A DNA stretch of 64,000 bases from Rotaria sp. Silwood1. Lineage: Eukaryota > Rotifera > Eurotatoria > Philodinida > Philodinidae. Both the position numbers and the translations under genes were made by a program. This document shows positions 1-11,885 of this stretch, piece after piece. The stretch spans positions 248,001-312,000 of the forward strand of contig CAJNOP010000027.1 of NCBI GenBank assembly GCA_905250075.1, in the 5' to 3' direction. Positions within the stretch are counted from its first letter, which is position 1. Each line of letters begins with the position of its first letter. The notes beneath the pieces were generated by a model. It had not been told where the DNA came from. It did not search any database and saw only the letters and a program-made list of their open reading frames with translations.

Positions 1-80
1 ACGATCAATATCAATTTGTGTAAATAATTAATTATTCAAAAAAGAAAAAACGAAGAGAAAAATTTTTTTTTTTTTTTTAG

Positions 81-1397
81 TGTAAAATCCTTGAAGTACC
101 AAACAAATGTTTATGGTATACAGAAAGTGATAATAATGATGATGTACAAGAACAATTAACATCAATATTTGATGAATTAAATTCGGATTCATCAAATGAA
201 ACTCGTAGTGTTACATTACAACTTGAATTCATTATTGAACGTTTAAATACATTTTTTAATACATCAAATTTATCATTACCAAGTCATTTAATAGCAAATT
301 CAATAAATCATATAGAACCTGAAGATTCAGGTGTTGATCAAGAAGAAGAAGATGATGATGATGATACTGAACAACAACATCATACATTAAATGAACAATG
401 TTCTCTTGATGAAGATGATAAAATTCAACAAACAGGACAAATAACTAAAGATATTGATGGAATATCTTTAGAAAATTGGCAATTATTAGAACAATTAAAA
501 TATAAAAGAATAAATGAATCAGCACAAAAAAATCATGAAAAAATATATGCTAATAAAAATAATAATCCAATAATAAAAAAAGATGTAGCTTCATCATCAT
601 CATTACCATCATCGTCATCATCATCATCATCATCTGTACAAGCAACTGATCGTTTAATGAAAGAATTAAGAGATATATTTCGTTCACAATCATATAAAAA
701 TGGAGATTATACTATTGAACTTGTTGATGAAAGTCTTTATGAATGGAATGTTAAAGTAAAATTTTTATTTAACTTTTTTTTTTAAAATGAAATTTCAAAG
801 AAACAAATAAAATTTTTTTTTATTTTTCTTTCTAGTTATATCATGTGGATAAAGATAGCAAATTATATACAGATCTCGAAGAAATGAAAGCATCTGAGAA
901 AAATTTTGATAAATTAGATCATATTTTATTAAATTTATCATTTAATGATAATTATCCATTTACACCACCATTTGTAAGTAAAATACCATATGAAACTTTT
1001 TGATTATAGTAAAACAACAAAATTTATAGAAAAAACTTATTGTTCTTTTGTTTAGGTACGTGTCATTAGACCTATAATTACTGGTGGACATGTATATTCA
1101 GGAGCAATTTGTAAGTATATATATACGTATTTGTTTTTCTCTATTATATAATTTAAAATGAATATAAAAATATTTTCAGGTATGGAATTACTGACCCGAC
1201 AAGGTTGGTCATCGGCATATAGTGTTGAGTCATTACTTCTTCAAATAATAGCAACATTGTGTAAAGCAGGTGCACGTATTGATTTAAGTTCATTGACCGA
1301 ATCATTTTCACTTCAACGAGCCCAACAAGCATTTCGTCATATAGCTAATGTACATGAAAAAAGTGGATGGTATACAGCACCAAAAGCAGATGGATAA
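81..1397 (+). CDS. UBE2Q: UBE2Q-like ubiquitin-conjugating enzyme E2 (5' part outside window)
   Basis: Joined exons are 81-755, 836-973, 1056-1110 and 1180-1397, all with GT..AG introns, and the N-terminus lies left of the window. The last two exons read [18 protein letters not shown] and then a C-terminal segment ending [14 protein letters not shown], which is the UBE2Q1/Q2 E2 (UBC) signature. The catalytic cysteine is the C of GAICMELL, whose codon is split by the last intron. The first exon encodes an N-terminal region, an acidic linker (Glu/Asp run near 340-366) and a Ser run from a TCA repeat near 590-640. Such E2s transfer ubiquitin to substrates in the cytosol or nucleus. An AATAAA lies 78 bases past the stop. 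The family is secure; whether it is Q1 or Q2 cannot be decided. Confidence 0.93.
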
Positions 1398-1739
1398 ACA
1401 ACAACTTTTTTTCTTTTTTTTTTTTCTTTTGACTATAACAAACATTTGTCTTCGCTCTTTTTTTTTTCTATGTAAATAAATACTTGTAGTAGTCTGTATG
1501 AATTATTTTCTTTTGACGGTGTTTAATACTGTGCTCTTTGTGTGATCGTTTGTCTCTGTTTATTTGTCGATTGATATTCATTAAAGGAAAAATAAAAAAA
1601 AACCTAAAAACTTTTCATTTTCTTTTTTATTCATTAAATTCAATATTCATTTTTATTAGATAAAATAATATTTTGTGATATGTCATGTCGTTAGTAGAAT
1701 GTTGTCATTATTAAATCAAGTCAAACTATTCTATTCATC

Positions 1740-3345
1740 ATGTGCAATCGTTTAAAACGTCGTCCAGTGTTAATTTTATTATTTTTTATACATATTGTTT
1801 TATTTTCAACATATATATTTGTACATTATCAAAGTAATGCTTCAAATGATGTAATAAAAAATGATCGATCAATTGAATTATTAACACCAAATAATCTACC
1901 AGCTGGTTTAATTGAAAAAACTGATCGATTATTATTATATAAAAATTATAGACATTCAAAATTTCAACAAAATATTAATTTACGTAGTAGTGAAAAATTT
2001 GAATCTCTTAATGTTTCATTTGTAAGAGATAGTGATTCAAAACATATGATTGTTCTATGTCCAATTTTACCAATGAAATTAGGTAATTTCATATGAGAAT
2101 AAAAAAACATACTAAGATTTCTATAACAGAATTGAGAAATTTACATGACAGTTTGAAAAGTTATTCAATTTTTTTCTTAAATGAAATCGAACATCGATAT
2201 ATATGCATGATATTCATTAGTTCTATGTAAAAGTTTCAAAAATGAACACTACATTTTAACATATGATTTGTACAATTTATTTTTCTTCAGTTGGTCGTGT
2301 TGAAGCTGATTTATTCTCATATGATATGGAGGATATTGAAAAACATCATGAAAATTCTAGTATAAAACTTGGTGGTCATTGGTCACCTGCTCATTGTACA
2401 TCTCGTTATCGTGTAGCAATTATTATTCCATATCGTGATCGAGATATGCAATTACGTATATTTCTTAATTTTATGCATCCATTTTTACAAAAACAACAAT
2501 TAGATTATCAAATTTTTCTTATTGAACCAGTAAGTATATGAAAATAAAAATTTATAATTATAAGAATTTTATTCTATTATTTAAGATAATGAGTGTAACA
2601 TTTAATCGAGCACTTTTATTTAATATTGGTTTTCATGAAGCAATGAAACATTATGCATGGGAATGTTTTATATTTCATGATGTAGATTTAATACCAGAAG
2701 ATGATAGAAATATTTATTCATGTCCACCTGAACCACGTCATATGTCAGTAGCAGTAAATACATTAAATTATCAGTGAGTAAATATTAAAATAACTTAGAA
2801 ATAAAAATAAAAACTTCAATATGTTCTATATAGACTTCCTTATCGAACAATTTTTGGTGGTGTTTCAGCTTTAACAGGTGAACAATTTAAATCTGTTAAT
2901 GGATTTTCAAATCAATTTTTTGGATGGGGTGGTGAAGATGATGGTAAGACATATTATCAAATAAAAACTTCAAAAAAAAAATTGTTTTTGTTAGATATGG
3001 CTGCAAGAATACTCACTAAATATCGAATATCTCGTTATCCAGCATCTATTGCTCGTTATAAAATGTTACGACATCAACAAGATACTCCAAATAAATTCAG
3101 GTTTTAATAATATCTATTCATTTGAATTGAAAATTTAATTTTTTATTTTTATTAGATATAAAATTTTAAGTTTAAGTAATGCAATACGTTTAGTCGATGG
3201 TCTTTCTAATCTACAATTTACAATGATTGAAACACGTAAAGAAAAATTATTTACACTTATTCGTGTAACATATAATGAAACATTAATTAAATCAACTGTT
3301 GCTCATATAAATAAAACTATAAAAGCTAGACGACATAGAACTTAA
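1740..3345 (+). CDS. B4GALT: beta-1,4-galactosyltransferase family (GT7) type II Golgi enzyme
   Basis: Six exons: 1740-2082, 2291-2529, 2586-2773, 2834-2943, 2995-3100 and 3156-3345. The start gives a short basic tail and one hydrophobic anchor (about residues 9-27), the usual type II Golgi topology. The catalytic domain shows family motifs in order: HWSPAHC, VAIIIPYRDRD, FNRALLFNIGF, the metal-binding HDVDLIPEDDRNIY, GGVSALT, and FFGWGGEDDDMAARI, which carries the acceptor-site acidic residues. Known members transfer galactose (some invertebrate members GalNAc) from UDP-sugar to terminal GlcNAc on glycoproteins and glycolipids. It starts 343 bases after the UBE2Q stop on the same strand. All catalytic motifs are present, so it looks active. 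Donor preference cannot be read without alignment of the residue that decides Gal versus GalNAc. Confidence 0.95.
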
Positions 3346-3596
3346 TGATTATCAATTTTAAAGAAAAAGAATTATTTCTGTTCTTGTTTTATTCTTATTT
3401 TTTTTTTTTTTGTTATTCTTATTTTCATTCATCTAGAAGATCAAAAGAAAAGTGCTATGTCAGTTATAATTTTTTTGTTTTCGTATTTTTCTGAAGAGTT
3501 TTGAAAAATACTTAAAAAAAAAAAGAACAAAAAGGATCACTTATTAGATAATATCAATAAAAATCAGTTTTTTTGCAGAAAAAAAGAAATAAAGGT

Positions 3597-6500
3597 ATGG
3601 ATGTTGAAGAAAAACTAATAAATAATACTGGAATATTGCAATATGAAAATGAAATTATTTTACAGTTATATCATGAAGATGGATTGCTTATATTAGCTAG
3701 GTAAGAATCATCTAAATAAATAGTCTTTTGATATACATAATGTTTCATTATGTGATCTATTGAAATATCTATAGAGGTCTTGGGCTGGAAAGAATATTTT
3801 GTGAAATAATGAAACTATATTGTGCCGAACATAATCTTGTTTTTATAATGGGTTGTACTGATGTTGAACAAACATATTTCATTGAACAACTTATCAATGA
3901 TGGTATCGATCCTGCACCACGTATTATAACTGCAGATATATCAATTCAAGATCGAAAAGAACTTTACGTTCAAGGTGGACTTTTCTTTGCTACTGCACGG
4001 TGATTAATTTAAAGAAAAATATATAAAATAAAAACAAAAACATTAAATTATTCCTTTTTTTTTGTTCTTAAAGTATTTTAACAGTTGATCTATTAACTGA
4101 TCGTATTCCAATTGATTTAATAACTGGTTTATTAGTTTATCGTGCTCATCGAATAACTGATTCATCATCAGAATCATTTATAGTTCGTTTATATCGTCAT
4201 AAAAATAAAACTGGTTTTATAAAAGGTTTTAGTGATTCATCATTAGATTTTACACGTGGTTATAATCAATTAGAATGTGTTATGAAAAATTTATTTCTTC
4301 GTAATGTTTATTTATATCCAAGATTTCAAGTAACAATTCGTTCAACATTTGAAAATTGTTCACCTGATGTTATTGAATTACAAGTACCATTAACATTATT
4401 AATGACAGATATTCAAGTATCATTAATGGAATTAATAAATGTATGTTTACAAGAACTTCGTTCATCAACAACATGGATTGATAATGATCTATTAACTGTT
4501 GATCAAGCAATATTAAATTCTTTTGAACGTTTAATACATTTACAATTACAACCAATATGGAATCAAGTTAGTTTAAGAACAAAACAATTATTAAATGATA
4601 TAAAAACTTTACGATTATTTGTACTTTATTTAACACAATATGATTGTGTAACATTTTATAATGCTGTACAAGCTGTTTTTATTAATGAAAAATTATATGG
4701 TTCACGTGGAAAAAATATTCATTCATCACAAGGATCAACAGGTAGTTGGCTTTATTTACCAGCTGCTGAAAGATTATTAATGGTAAATAAATATTTTTTG
4801 AAAAAAACAAACACTATTTTATTTAGAAGAACAATATATTTAGTCAGTAAATTAAATAAGAATAGAATCAGTAAGTTGAGTTAATGATCAATACATAACT
4901 TATATAGTCAATTACTGATGAATTAGGTTTATTAATAAGTTTAAAGATCAATAAATAATATATGCTGATAGTTTAGTAAATTAAAAGGTAAATAACAAAA
5001 TTGAAATACGTTATAGAATGAGTCACTTTTTTTTTTCATCATCATTTGCACTGGTAGTACAGATGATTTGTACTAAATACATGTATGTACACGTCGATTC
5101 TATTCTTTCCTTTCAGTTCAGCTTAGTGTCAATGAGTAAAAAAATTTGGACGTAGTGCAAGTTGCTTAATATAAAAATGATCTATCAGATCATGGGATTG
5201 TGAGACATTTTCAAAACAACAAAACCAAAAAGAAATCAAAATGTTGAGTTAGAGACATTTTATTTGAGAATTCTAATAGAGCAGAAACATTATTTTCGAA
5301 GAAATGATCAGAATACTATAAAGAAAATGAAAAAACAATTTATTATATAGTAATGGACTGTGTTTTTAAGTTTTCTCCTGAAGACTTCAGCAAAAATTTT
5401 TGGATGAGAACCTGCCGAAATCAAGATTCCAAAAACAAAAACAACTTTCGGGCTTCCATTAGAAACTTTTAGAAAACGATTTTATTTGATAGAAAAAATT
5501 ATTCTGAGAAAAATGAGACGTCTATGTTCTGCTCATGAATTTTCTTCAAAAAACTGCATTCAATTTACAGAAAGGTCAATAGACATTTTTCTGTTTTTTG
5601 TTTTTTCAATTTTAATACTGTTGTCATGTTTAACACTTTAGGGTTTTCTATAAATTAAATACAGCTTGATGAGGGAAGATCATGAAGAGTTCGAAAACAT
5701 CTTAATTTGCTCTATTGAAAAAATCTTTTCAGAAAAGTTTCAACTGGAAGCCAGAAAGCTAGTTAAGGAAAGATCTTAGTTTTTTGTACGTTTTTGTCTA
5801 AGCAGTTTTGCTTGAAGTTTTCGAACCTACCAAGCCTGGTAGAAAATTTTTCCAGTTACACAAATGTCTTTTCAGTTTCTTGCTTGCTATTACCCTCGAG
5901 ACGAAAGCTTAAAAATACAATCATCCTAAATGTATGTGTACTAGTATAAATGCATTCAGGCCAAGGATTATAAATCTCAAGGGGAAGTAAATATTTATCT
6001 ATTACGTTATGCAAAATGTCATCAATTTGTTGTTTATAAAACTGAAGTTGAATACGATGATAAACTTCTTAGTATTGATGAAAATGTAGAAAAAAGTGCA
6101 TACAAAAATGATATAATGATGATATAATAAAACTAAAACATATCATTCGAATACTTCAAGAAATCTAACAGCTACATATCTAAACACATCATTAGTATTG
6201 TTATTCGTCTGAAATATTGTAAACTATCATCAGCAGCAAAGATAATTTCGCTAGATGAGGAAAGCAAAAGAGATAGACCAGTAAAGGCTAAAACTGCTTT
6301 ACTAGCACAATAATTTATAATTTTTATCCTCTTTGAATCTCTAAATTTCTATTTTATGTTCTTTTTTTTTATTTATTCTGTATTTTTCAATTATTTTTTG
6401 TATACTAAATTATACTTCATACGAATAAATTAGAAATTTTCTATTGATAAAATCAATATATTTTTTTTTTTTTATTTACTAAGTTTCTATATTTTACTGA

Positions 6501-8982
6501 TATTTGTTATATACTCAATCTTAATAGTGATCTTTTATATACTTCTTTTTATTGATAAGTTAAATTGATGCCATTATTTATGAGATTTGTATAGGCATCG
6601 AAATGCCGAGTATTTGGTGAAACAACTAAAAAACAAGTTCAACAAACAAAAGAAAATGAAGAACCACCAAAACTTGAAGAAAATCCGAAATTAAAACTTG
6701 TTTCTGATGTACTTCAAGAAATTCGAGAAAATGAAGATAATAAATTATTAGGACCTCCAGTTACATTAATTGTATGTGCAGAAGATCGAGCATGTTCACA
6801 ATTGAAACAGGTTTAAATTTATTCGAAATCTTCGAATTATTCTATATATTTTCTTGATTTTTATAGTATCTTTTGTTAGGTGGAAGAGTTATGCTCGAAC
6901 GTTTATTAGAACAAACTCTTAATGCATCAAATACAAATGAAACAACAAAAGAAAGTGAAACAAAAAAAACAATGGTAACATTTTAGTATTACATGAATTT
7001 AGCATATCTAGAGAAACACATCAAATAAATAATTCTTATAAAGAGCGTAACAATCTTATTTTATATGTATAAGAAGAAAAATTTTAAAATCTAGTTTTTT
7101 TAACTGAAAATATAAGGGTGTTTTGGTATATAAAAGTATATCACAGAGTACACTATCCTTATCGACAATATGCGGTTTAATATCTATATTAGTTTGGACG
7201 CTAATATATTTTAAAATTATCTTTCCATTATCTAGGAAAAGAAAGGAAAGAAAACACGAACAACAACCGATACAAAAGAAGAAGAAGAAGAATCAAATGA
7301 GAATTCCAATGTCGATAATAAACCTGAAATAGAAGGGGTAATGTTGATATCAATTTAATATTTCGTTGATAGAAAAATATTTTTAGATTGAAGGTGGCTA
7401 TGTCATTGAAGATGATGATGGATTTACAAGTCCATCGACAACAATTCTTTATCCATTTAGTGGAAATATTGATAATCATTTTGTACTAGGAAAAATTTTA
7501 CTTAAATATCGTCCACGTTTTGTTATATTATATGATGCATCATTAACATTTGTTAGACAACTTGAAGTAAAGAAACGACAAAAAAAAAAAATAACTTCAA
7601 ATTTTTCTTTTTACAATTTTATAATTTTTAAAAAAGGTTTTCAAAGCAACAAATCCTGAACATCCATTACGTATTTATTTTCTTCTTTATGGAAAATCAA
7701 TTGAAGAACAACGATATTTATTAAGTGTAAAAAAAGAAAAAGAAGCATTTGAAAATCTTGTTCGAGAAAAAGCAGTATGATTTATATATACAAGTTTTGT
7801 TCTATTAATAAAAAATAAAATTGAATTTCAATTTTAGTCTATGGTAATACCCGAAGAACGTGAAGGACGTGATGAATATAATCCATTATTAAGTCGTGAT
7901 CCAACTCCAGCTAATCAACAAGCATATGGAGTTGGAGCAGCTTCTACAATTGATCAAAGTGATACAAGACGTGGTGGTTTATTTCCTATGACAACAATTT
8001 CAAATATTCGTCCAAAAGTATCCACATCAATTTTCATATTAAAAAAAAAATCAAATATTTTTTATTTTCAGGTTATTGTTGATATGCGTGAATTTCGAAG
8101 TGAACTTCCATCATTAATATGGAAACGTGGTATTGATATAGAACCAGTTACACTTGAAGTTGGAGATTATATTTTAACACCTGAAATATGTATTGAAAGA
8201 AAAAGTGTTTCGGATTTAATTGGTTCATTAAATAATGGTCGATTATATCAACAAGCTTTACAAATGACAAGATTTTATAAAAGACCAATGTTACTTATTG
8301 AATTTGATCAAAAACAAGCATTTCATCTAGCTGTAAAAAGAAAAAAAATTCTCGTTTCTATTTGAACTTGTTTCTGTTTTTTTTCTTCGAATAGAATAAA
8401 CAAAGATATAATTCATCATCAGAATTTAGTTCACATGATATAACATCCAAATTAGCTTTATTAACAATGCATTTTCCAAAATTAAGAATTTTATGGTGTC
8501 CATCACCACATGCTAGTGCAGAATTATTTGAAGATCTTAAAGTATGTAAAGTTGCATAAATTAGTAATGGATAAATTTTCTTTTGCGATTTTAGAGAGAT
8601 CGAGAAGAACCCGATACAAAAAGTGCTATGTTAGTAACAGCTGAATCAGAATTACTTGATAATGATGAACGATATAATACCATTGCACAGGTATTGTTTT
8701 GTTTTATTTTTGTAAATTTCTTACGAAAATTTCATTTTAAAATTTTAGGATCTTTTAATACGTATGCCCGGTGTAACATTTAAAAATTATAAATTAATAA
8801 TGAATAATGTTGAAAACTTACGTGCATTAAGTCAATTGAGTGAAAATGAATTAACAACAATAATGGGAAATTCTAAACAAGCATCATTACTCTATAATTT
8901 TATTCATAAACAAAAAGGTGATCTTGTTCTTGATATTAAAACTAAAGCAACATCGAATAATATATGGAAAAAACGTCGATAG
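3597..8982 (+). CDS. ERCC4: XPF/ERCC4 structure-specific DNA repair endonuclease
   Basis: Exons: 3597-3700, 3775-3999, 4074-4782, 6595-6810, 6867-6974, 7236-7337, 7387-7566, 7637-7774, 7838-8017, 8072-8332, 8395-8541, 8595-8690 and 8749-8982. The start methionine opens the XPF N-terminus, and the first exons give the inactive SF2 helicase-like domain ([51 protein letters not shown]). The middle has [12 protein letters not shown] and [17 protein letters not shown]. The nuclease domain has [33 protein letters not shown] (the GD..ERKxxxD metal site) and [13 protein letters not shown]-terminal tandem HhH follows ([14 protein letters not shown]). With ERCC1 it would cut 5' of lesions in nucleotide-excision and crosslink repair in the nucleus. 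Length is close to the family norm. Odd point: intron 3 is 1.8 kb whereas all the others are under 300 bp. Confidence 0.96.
4783..6594 (+). other. Long third intron of XPF with foldback-like and coding-like debris
   Basis: The donor is GTAAAT after LLM and the acceptor is TATAG before ASKCRVFGE, so this 1.8 kb separates two well-conserved parts of XPF. An inverted match pairs about 5441-5476 (ACTTTCGGGCTTCCATTAG) with about 5736-5768 read on the other strand, suggesting a decayed foldback element. An open stretch at 5945-6127 (plus) reads as a peptide containing [20 protein letters not shown] and could be a captured gene fragment or a cryptic exon. It is not recognised and has no homologous segment in known XPF proteins. 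Confidence 0.5.
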
Positions 8983-9338
8983 AACAAAATAATTTCATCT
9001 AACTTATTTGTTCAGTTTAGTCTATATTTATATATATATATATATTTCTTTTTAATGAACAAAATGAACACATTTCGAAAGAAATAAAAAAACAAAACAG
9101 TGAGAATATAAAGTTATTTTCGAAAAAAAAAGAAAAAGACTAGAAAACGAAAAAAACACAAAAGAAATACAATTCGCTTTGGTACACCCCCATTAAGACT
9201 TATAATAAGACACGACAACAACAATTGCCTACATAGTTAATTTGTCGAATTCAAACGCATCATCGACTAATTCATTCATGGTGTGCTTATACTCATACAT
9301 CATAGATGAAAAACAAATCTGACAAATGAAGTAGAAAA

Positions 9339-11885
9339 CTAGGAGTGACGAGTTCGTCTTGAACGCCATCGTCGTGTTGTTAATGGTAAATTTAAACTAT
9401 GCATTGGACTATAAACATTAATAATCAAAGGTTTTAATGGTGCTATTGTAGAAGAGAAAGTTAATCTTCTTATTGGTCTAAATTTAGTAGAAGTAATAGT
9501 AGTTGTTGTTGTTGAAGTAGTTGTAGTAGTGGTCGTCGTTGTTAGAGAAAATCGAAAACGTTGTCGATAATCACTTATCAATTTTGGTGATTTATTATTT
9601 ATTGGATTTGTATTTTTCACTCTTTGTTTATGAGAATCATATTGTTGATCAACTATACGACGTGCAGCAGCTGTATCCGAAGATATATCAGTATTAATAC
9701 GAACAAAGGCAAGAAAATTTAGAAAGTTATCATTATCAAATTTACGTCTGAGTCTTGTATGACACATATGGGAAATAGATAAATAACCACGATTGGGTTC
9801 TTCATAGAAAAGTCGATAAGAATCCCAACGACCAAAATCAATATCAGAGCGTTTTGTTTCAAATACACATTGACGTTCGTTACGTTCCATCTGAGATAAA
9901 AAAAATAAGCAAAAAAAAACAAAGACCTTTATTGATCCATTCCACGTATTTATATTGTACTTACTAGACCAAATAATTGATTATCTTTACCACATAAATA
10001 ACGTTTACTTTCTTTATGTTGTATTAAAAAAAGATTGACAGCAATTGGAAGAAATACAAAGACACCTATCAAGAAAAGATGTATATATAAATAAATCTTT
10101 TTCTTTTTAGTTTTTATTGAGTTTTATCAATTTACTAGAATATTAATTTGTATTATTATTATCATTATTTCGAGGTCTTTTGACAACAAAAAAAAAAAAG
10201 AAAAGATTTGTCATATCTATTGAATCATATTTCTGTTTTCTTTCTATGATACTTTCCAGAGAAGAAATACAGACTGTGTGTTATTCTGTTCTGACATAGT
10301 TATATTTGTATTTGGTGGCAAAACTTCCCCATCAACAATCTGTAAACAATCGTCATTGACGCAATTTATCATCTGCAAAAAAAAAGCGACGCCGTTCCAA
10401 TGCAAATATCCTTATACATCCAGACGACGATTGAAAGCAACCCTGGGAGACTACTGACAACTAATATACATTGAATATATCTATATATAGGAGGGTTAAT
10501 GAGAGTGTCGATAAGTTTCAGAAGGCTATTTAGATCAGCTGCTTTTATCGTTTATTATATGATTAATGAGGTGTTTGAAGCAAGACAAGAAACTACTAAC
10601 AGAAATTCGAGTAAAAAAGAAAGCGATACACGACAAATGACAACATGACAATGATTATCAAAGTGAAATGAAAGAATGATTTATGTATTATGATCAAAAA
10701 AATTAAGTTAGCTTATTTTAAGTAACAATAAAATATAAAAAGAAAAAAGAGAAATAACTATCGTATTCTTATATATCATAGACGTATTCTTGTCAATCAA
10801 ATTATATGACCATCAATGAGACAGAAAATGAGAGAAAAGCAAAAAAAAAAAGTATGTAGACATTTACATTCATCTGGATTTTTACGTAAAGATTACTAGA
10901 ATCAATTATATAACAAGTCAACTATTGTTTTTCTTCCTTAGAAATCGAGGTTACTGGATATATAGATTTCTGATAAGGATATATCATTCGATTTGTATTT
11001 TAATACATAATACATGATATCTAGCGGTCACAAATTCTTTATTTACTCGCGACACTTAAATATGCATTTGACAGAACATTATGGATAGTTTAGTTAATTA
11101 AATTGCATACTTTCGACCATGAATATGTACTGAAGTGTACAAAAGGAAAAAAGAAAAGAATATGATAAATTATCCTTCAAGAAAAAAAAAATAGCCAAAC
11201 GATAATAGATAGTTAATATACGATGACAGGATAAAATTCGTCTTTGTCTCAAGGCGTTCGACAAGTGTCTTTCTTTTGTGACAGAGGTCTAGAACAATTA
11301 GTATCTTATTTTATTTTATTCTACATTTGACGAATAAGAACCAAGGTCAATATCGCATCTACAGAGTTTTTTTATGTAAATTGACGTAATTATACATATT
11401 ATCCTTTCGTGTGCATAAATATATATATATTCTACAGTCTTTGACTCTTTAATGTCCTTGTATATTCTAAATAATGTTATTTTATCTTGTGAGTGATTCT
11501 TACCATCTTTTGTTTCTTGTGTATCATCAAGATTTGTTACATGTTTAGCATTAACATAACCATCCATAGGACGCATTTGTAATAAACATTGAGTTTTAGA
11601 TATAATTTTATAAGTTGATACAAGTTTTTGTCGTTCATCATATGTATCACGTTGAGCACGTGAACGTTCAAGAAGAGATTCTAAAAAGTTTGTATTCGTC
11701 ATAGTCGATATAGACGATGGTGATGGTGATGAATGATGAAGATTTCGATGAACATAATGAATATAAAATGGTGATTGTACCATTTTAGATGATGATATTG
11801 TTATTAGGAATGTTAAATGGAAGAAAAGAAAAAAGAATAAATGTCGAATAGCGACGAATTGCTGATATATAAAGTTGCCAAGCAT
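9339..11885 (-). CDS. FGF: FGF8-subfamily-like secreted fibroblast growth factor
   Basis: Three exons on the minus strand: 11885-11504, 10065-9965 and 9890-9339, with exon phases that fit, giving about 345 residues. The start gives a classic signal peptide (FFFLFFHLTFLITISSS, about residues 17-33). Exon 1 resembles the FGF8/17/18 lead-in (FYIHYVHRN, then LVSTYKIISKTQCLLQ). The beta-trefoil core follows: RYLCGKDNQLFGL joined to ERNERQCVFET, matching the family pattern YICMNKxGKLxxK...DCVFTE, then SYRLFYEEPNRGYLSIS in place of NYTAFQNARHEGWYMAFT. The C-terminal tail is long, with a Thr run and a basic end (RRWRSRRTRHS) that might bind heparan sulfate. It would signal through an FGF receptor after secretion. 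Intron 1 is 1.44 kb and holds no recognised gene. FGF identity is good from motifs; subfamily placement needs a tree. Confidence 0.8.

Noticed and set aside
4370-4555. Minus-strand open frame inside XPF
   Set aside because: It is antisense to a well-conserved XPF exon.
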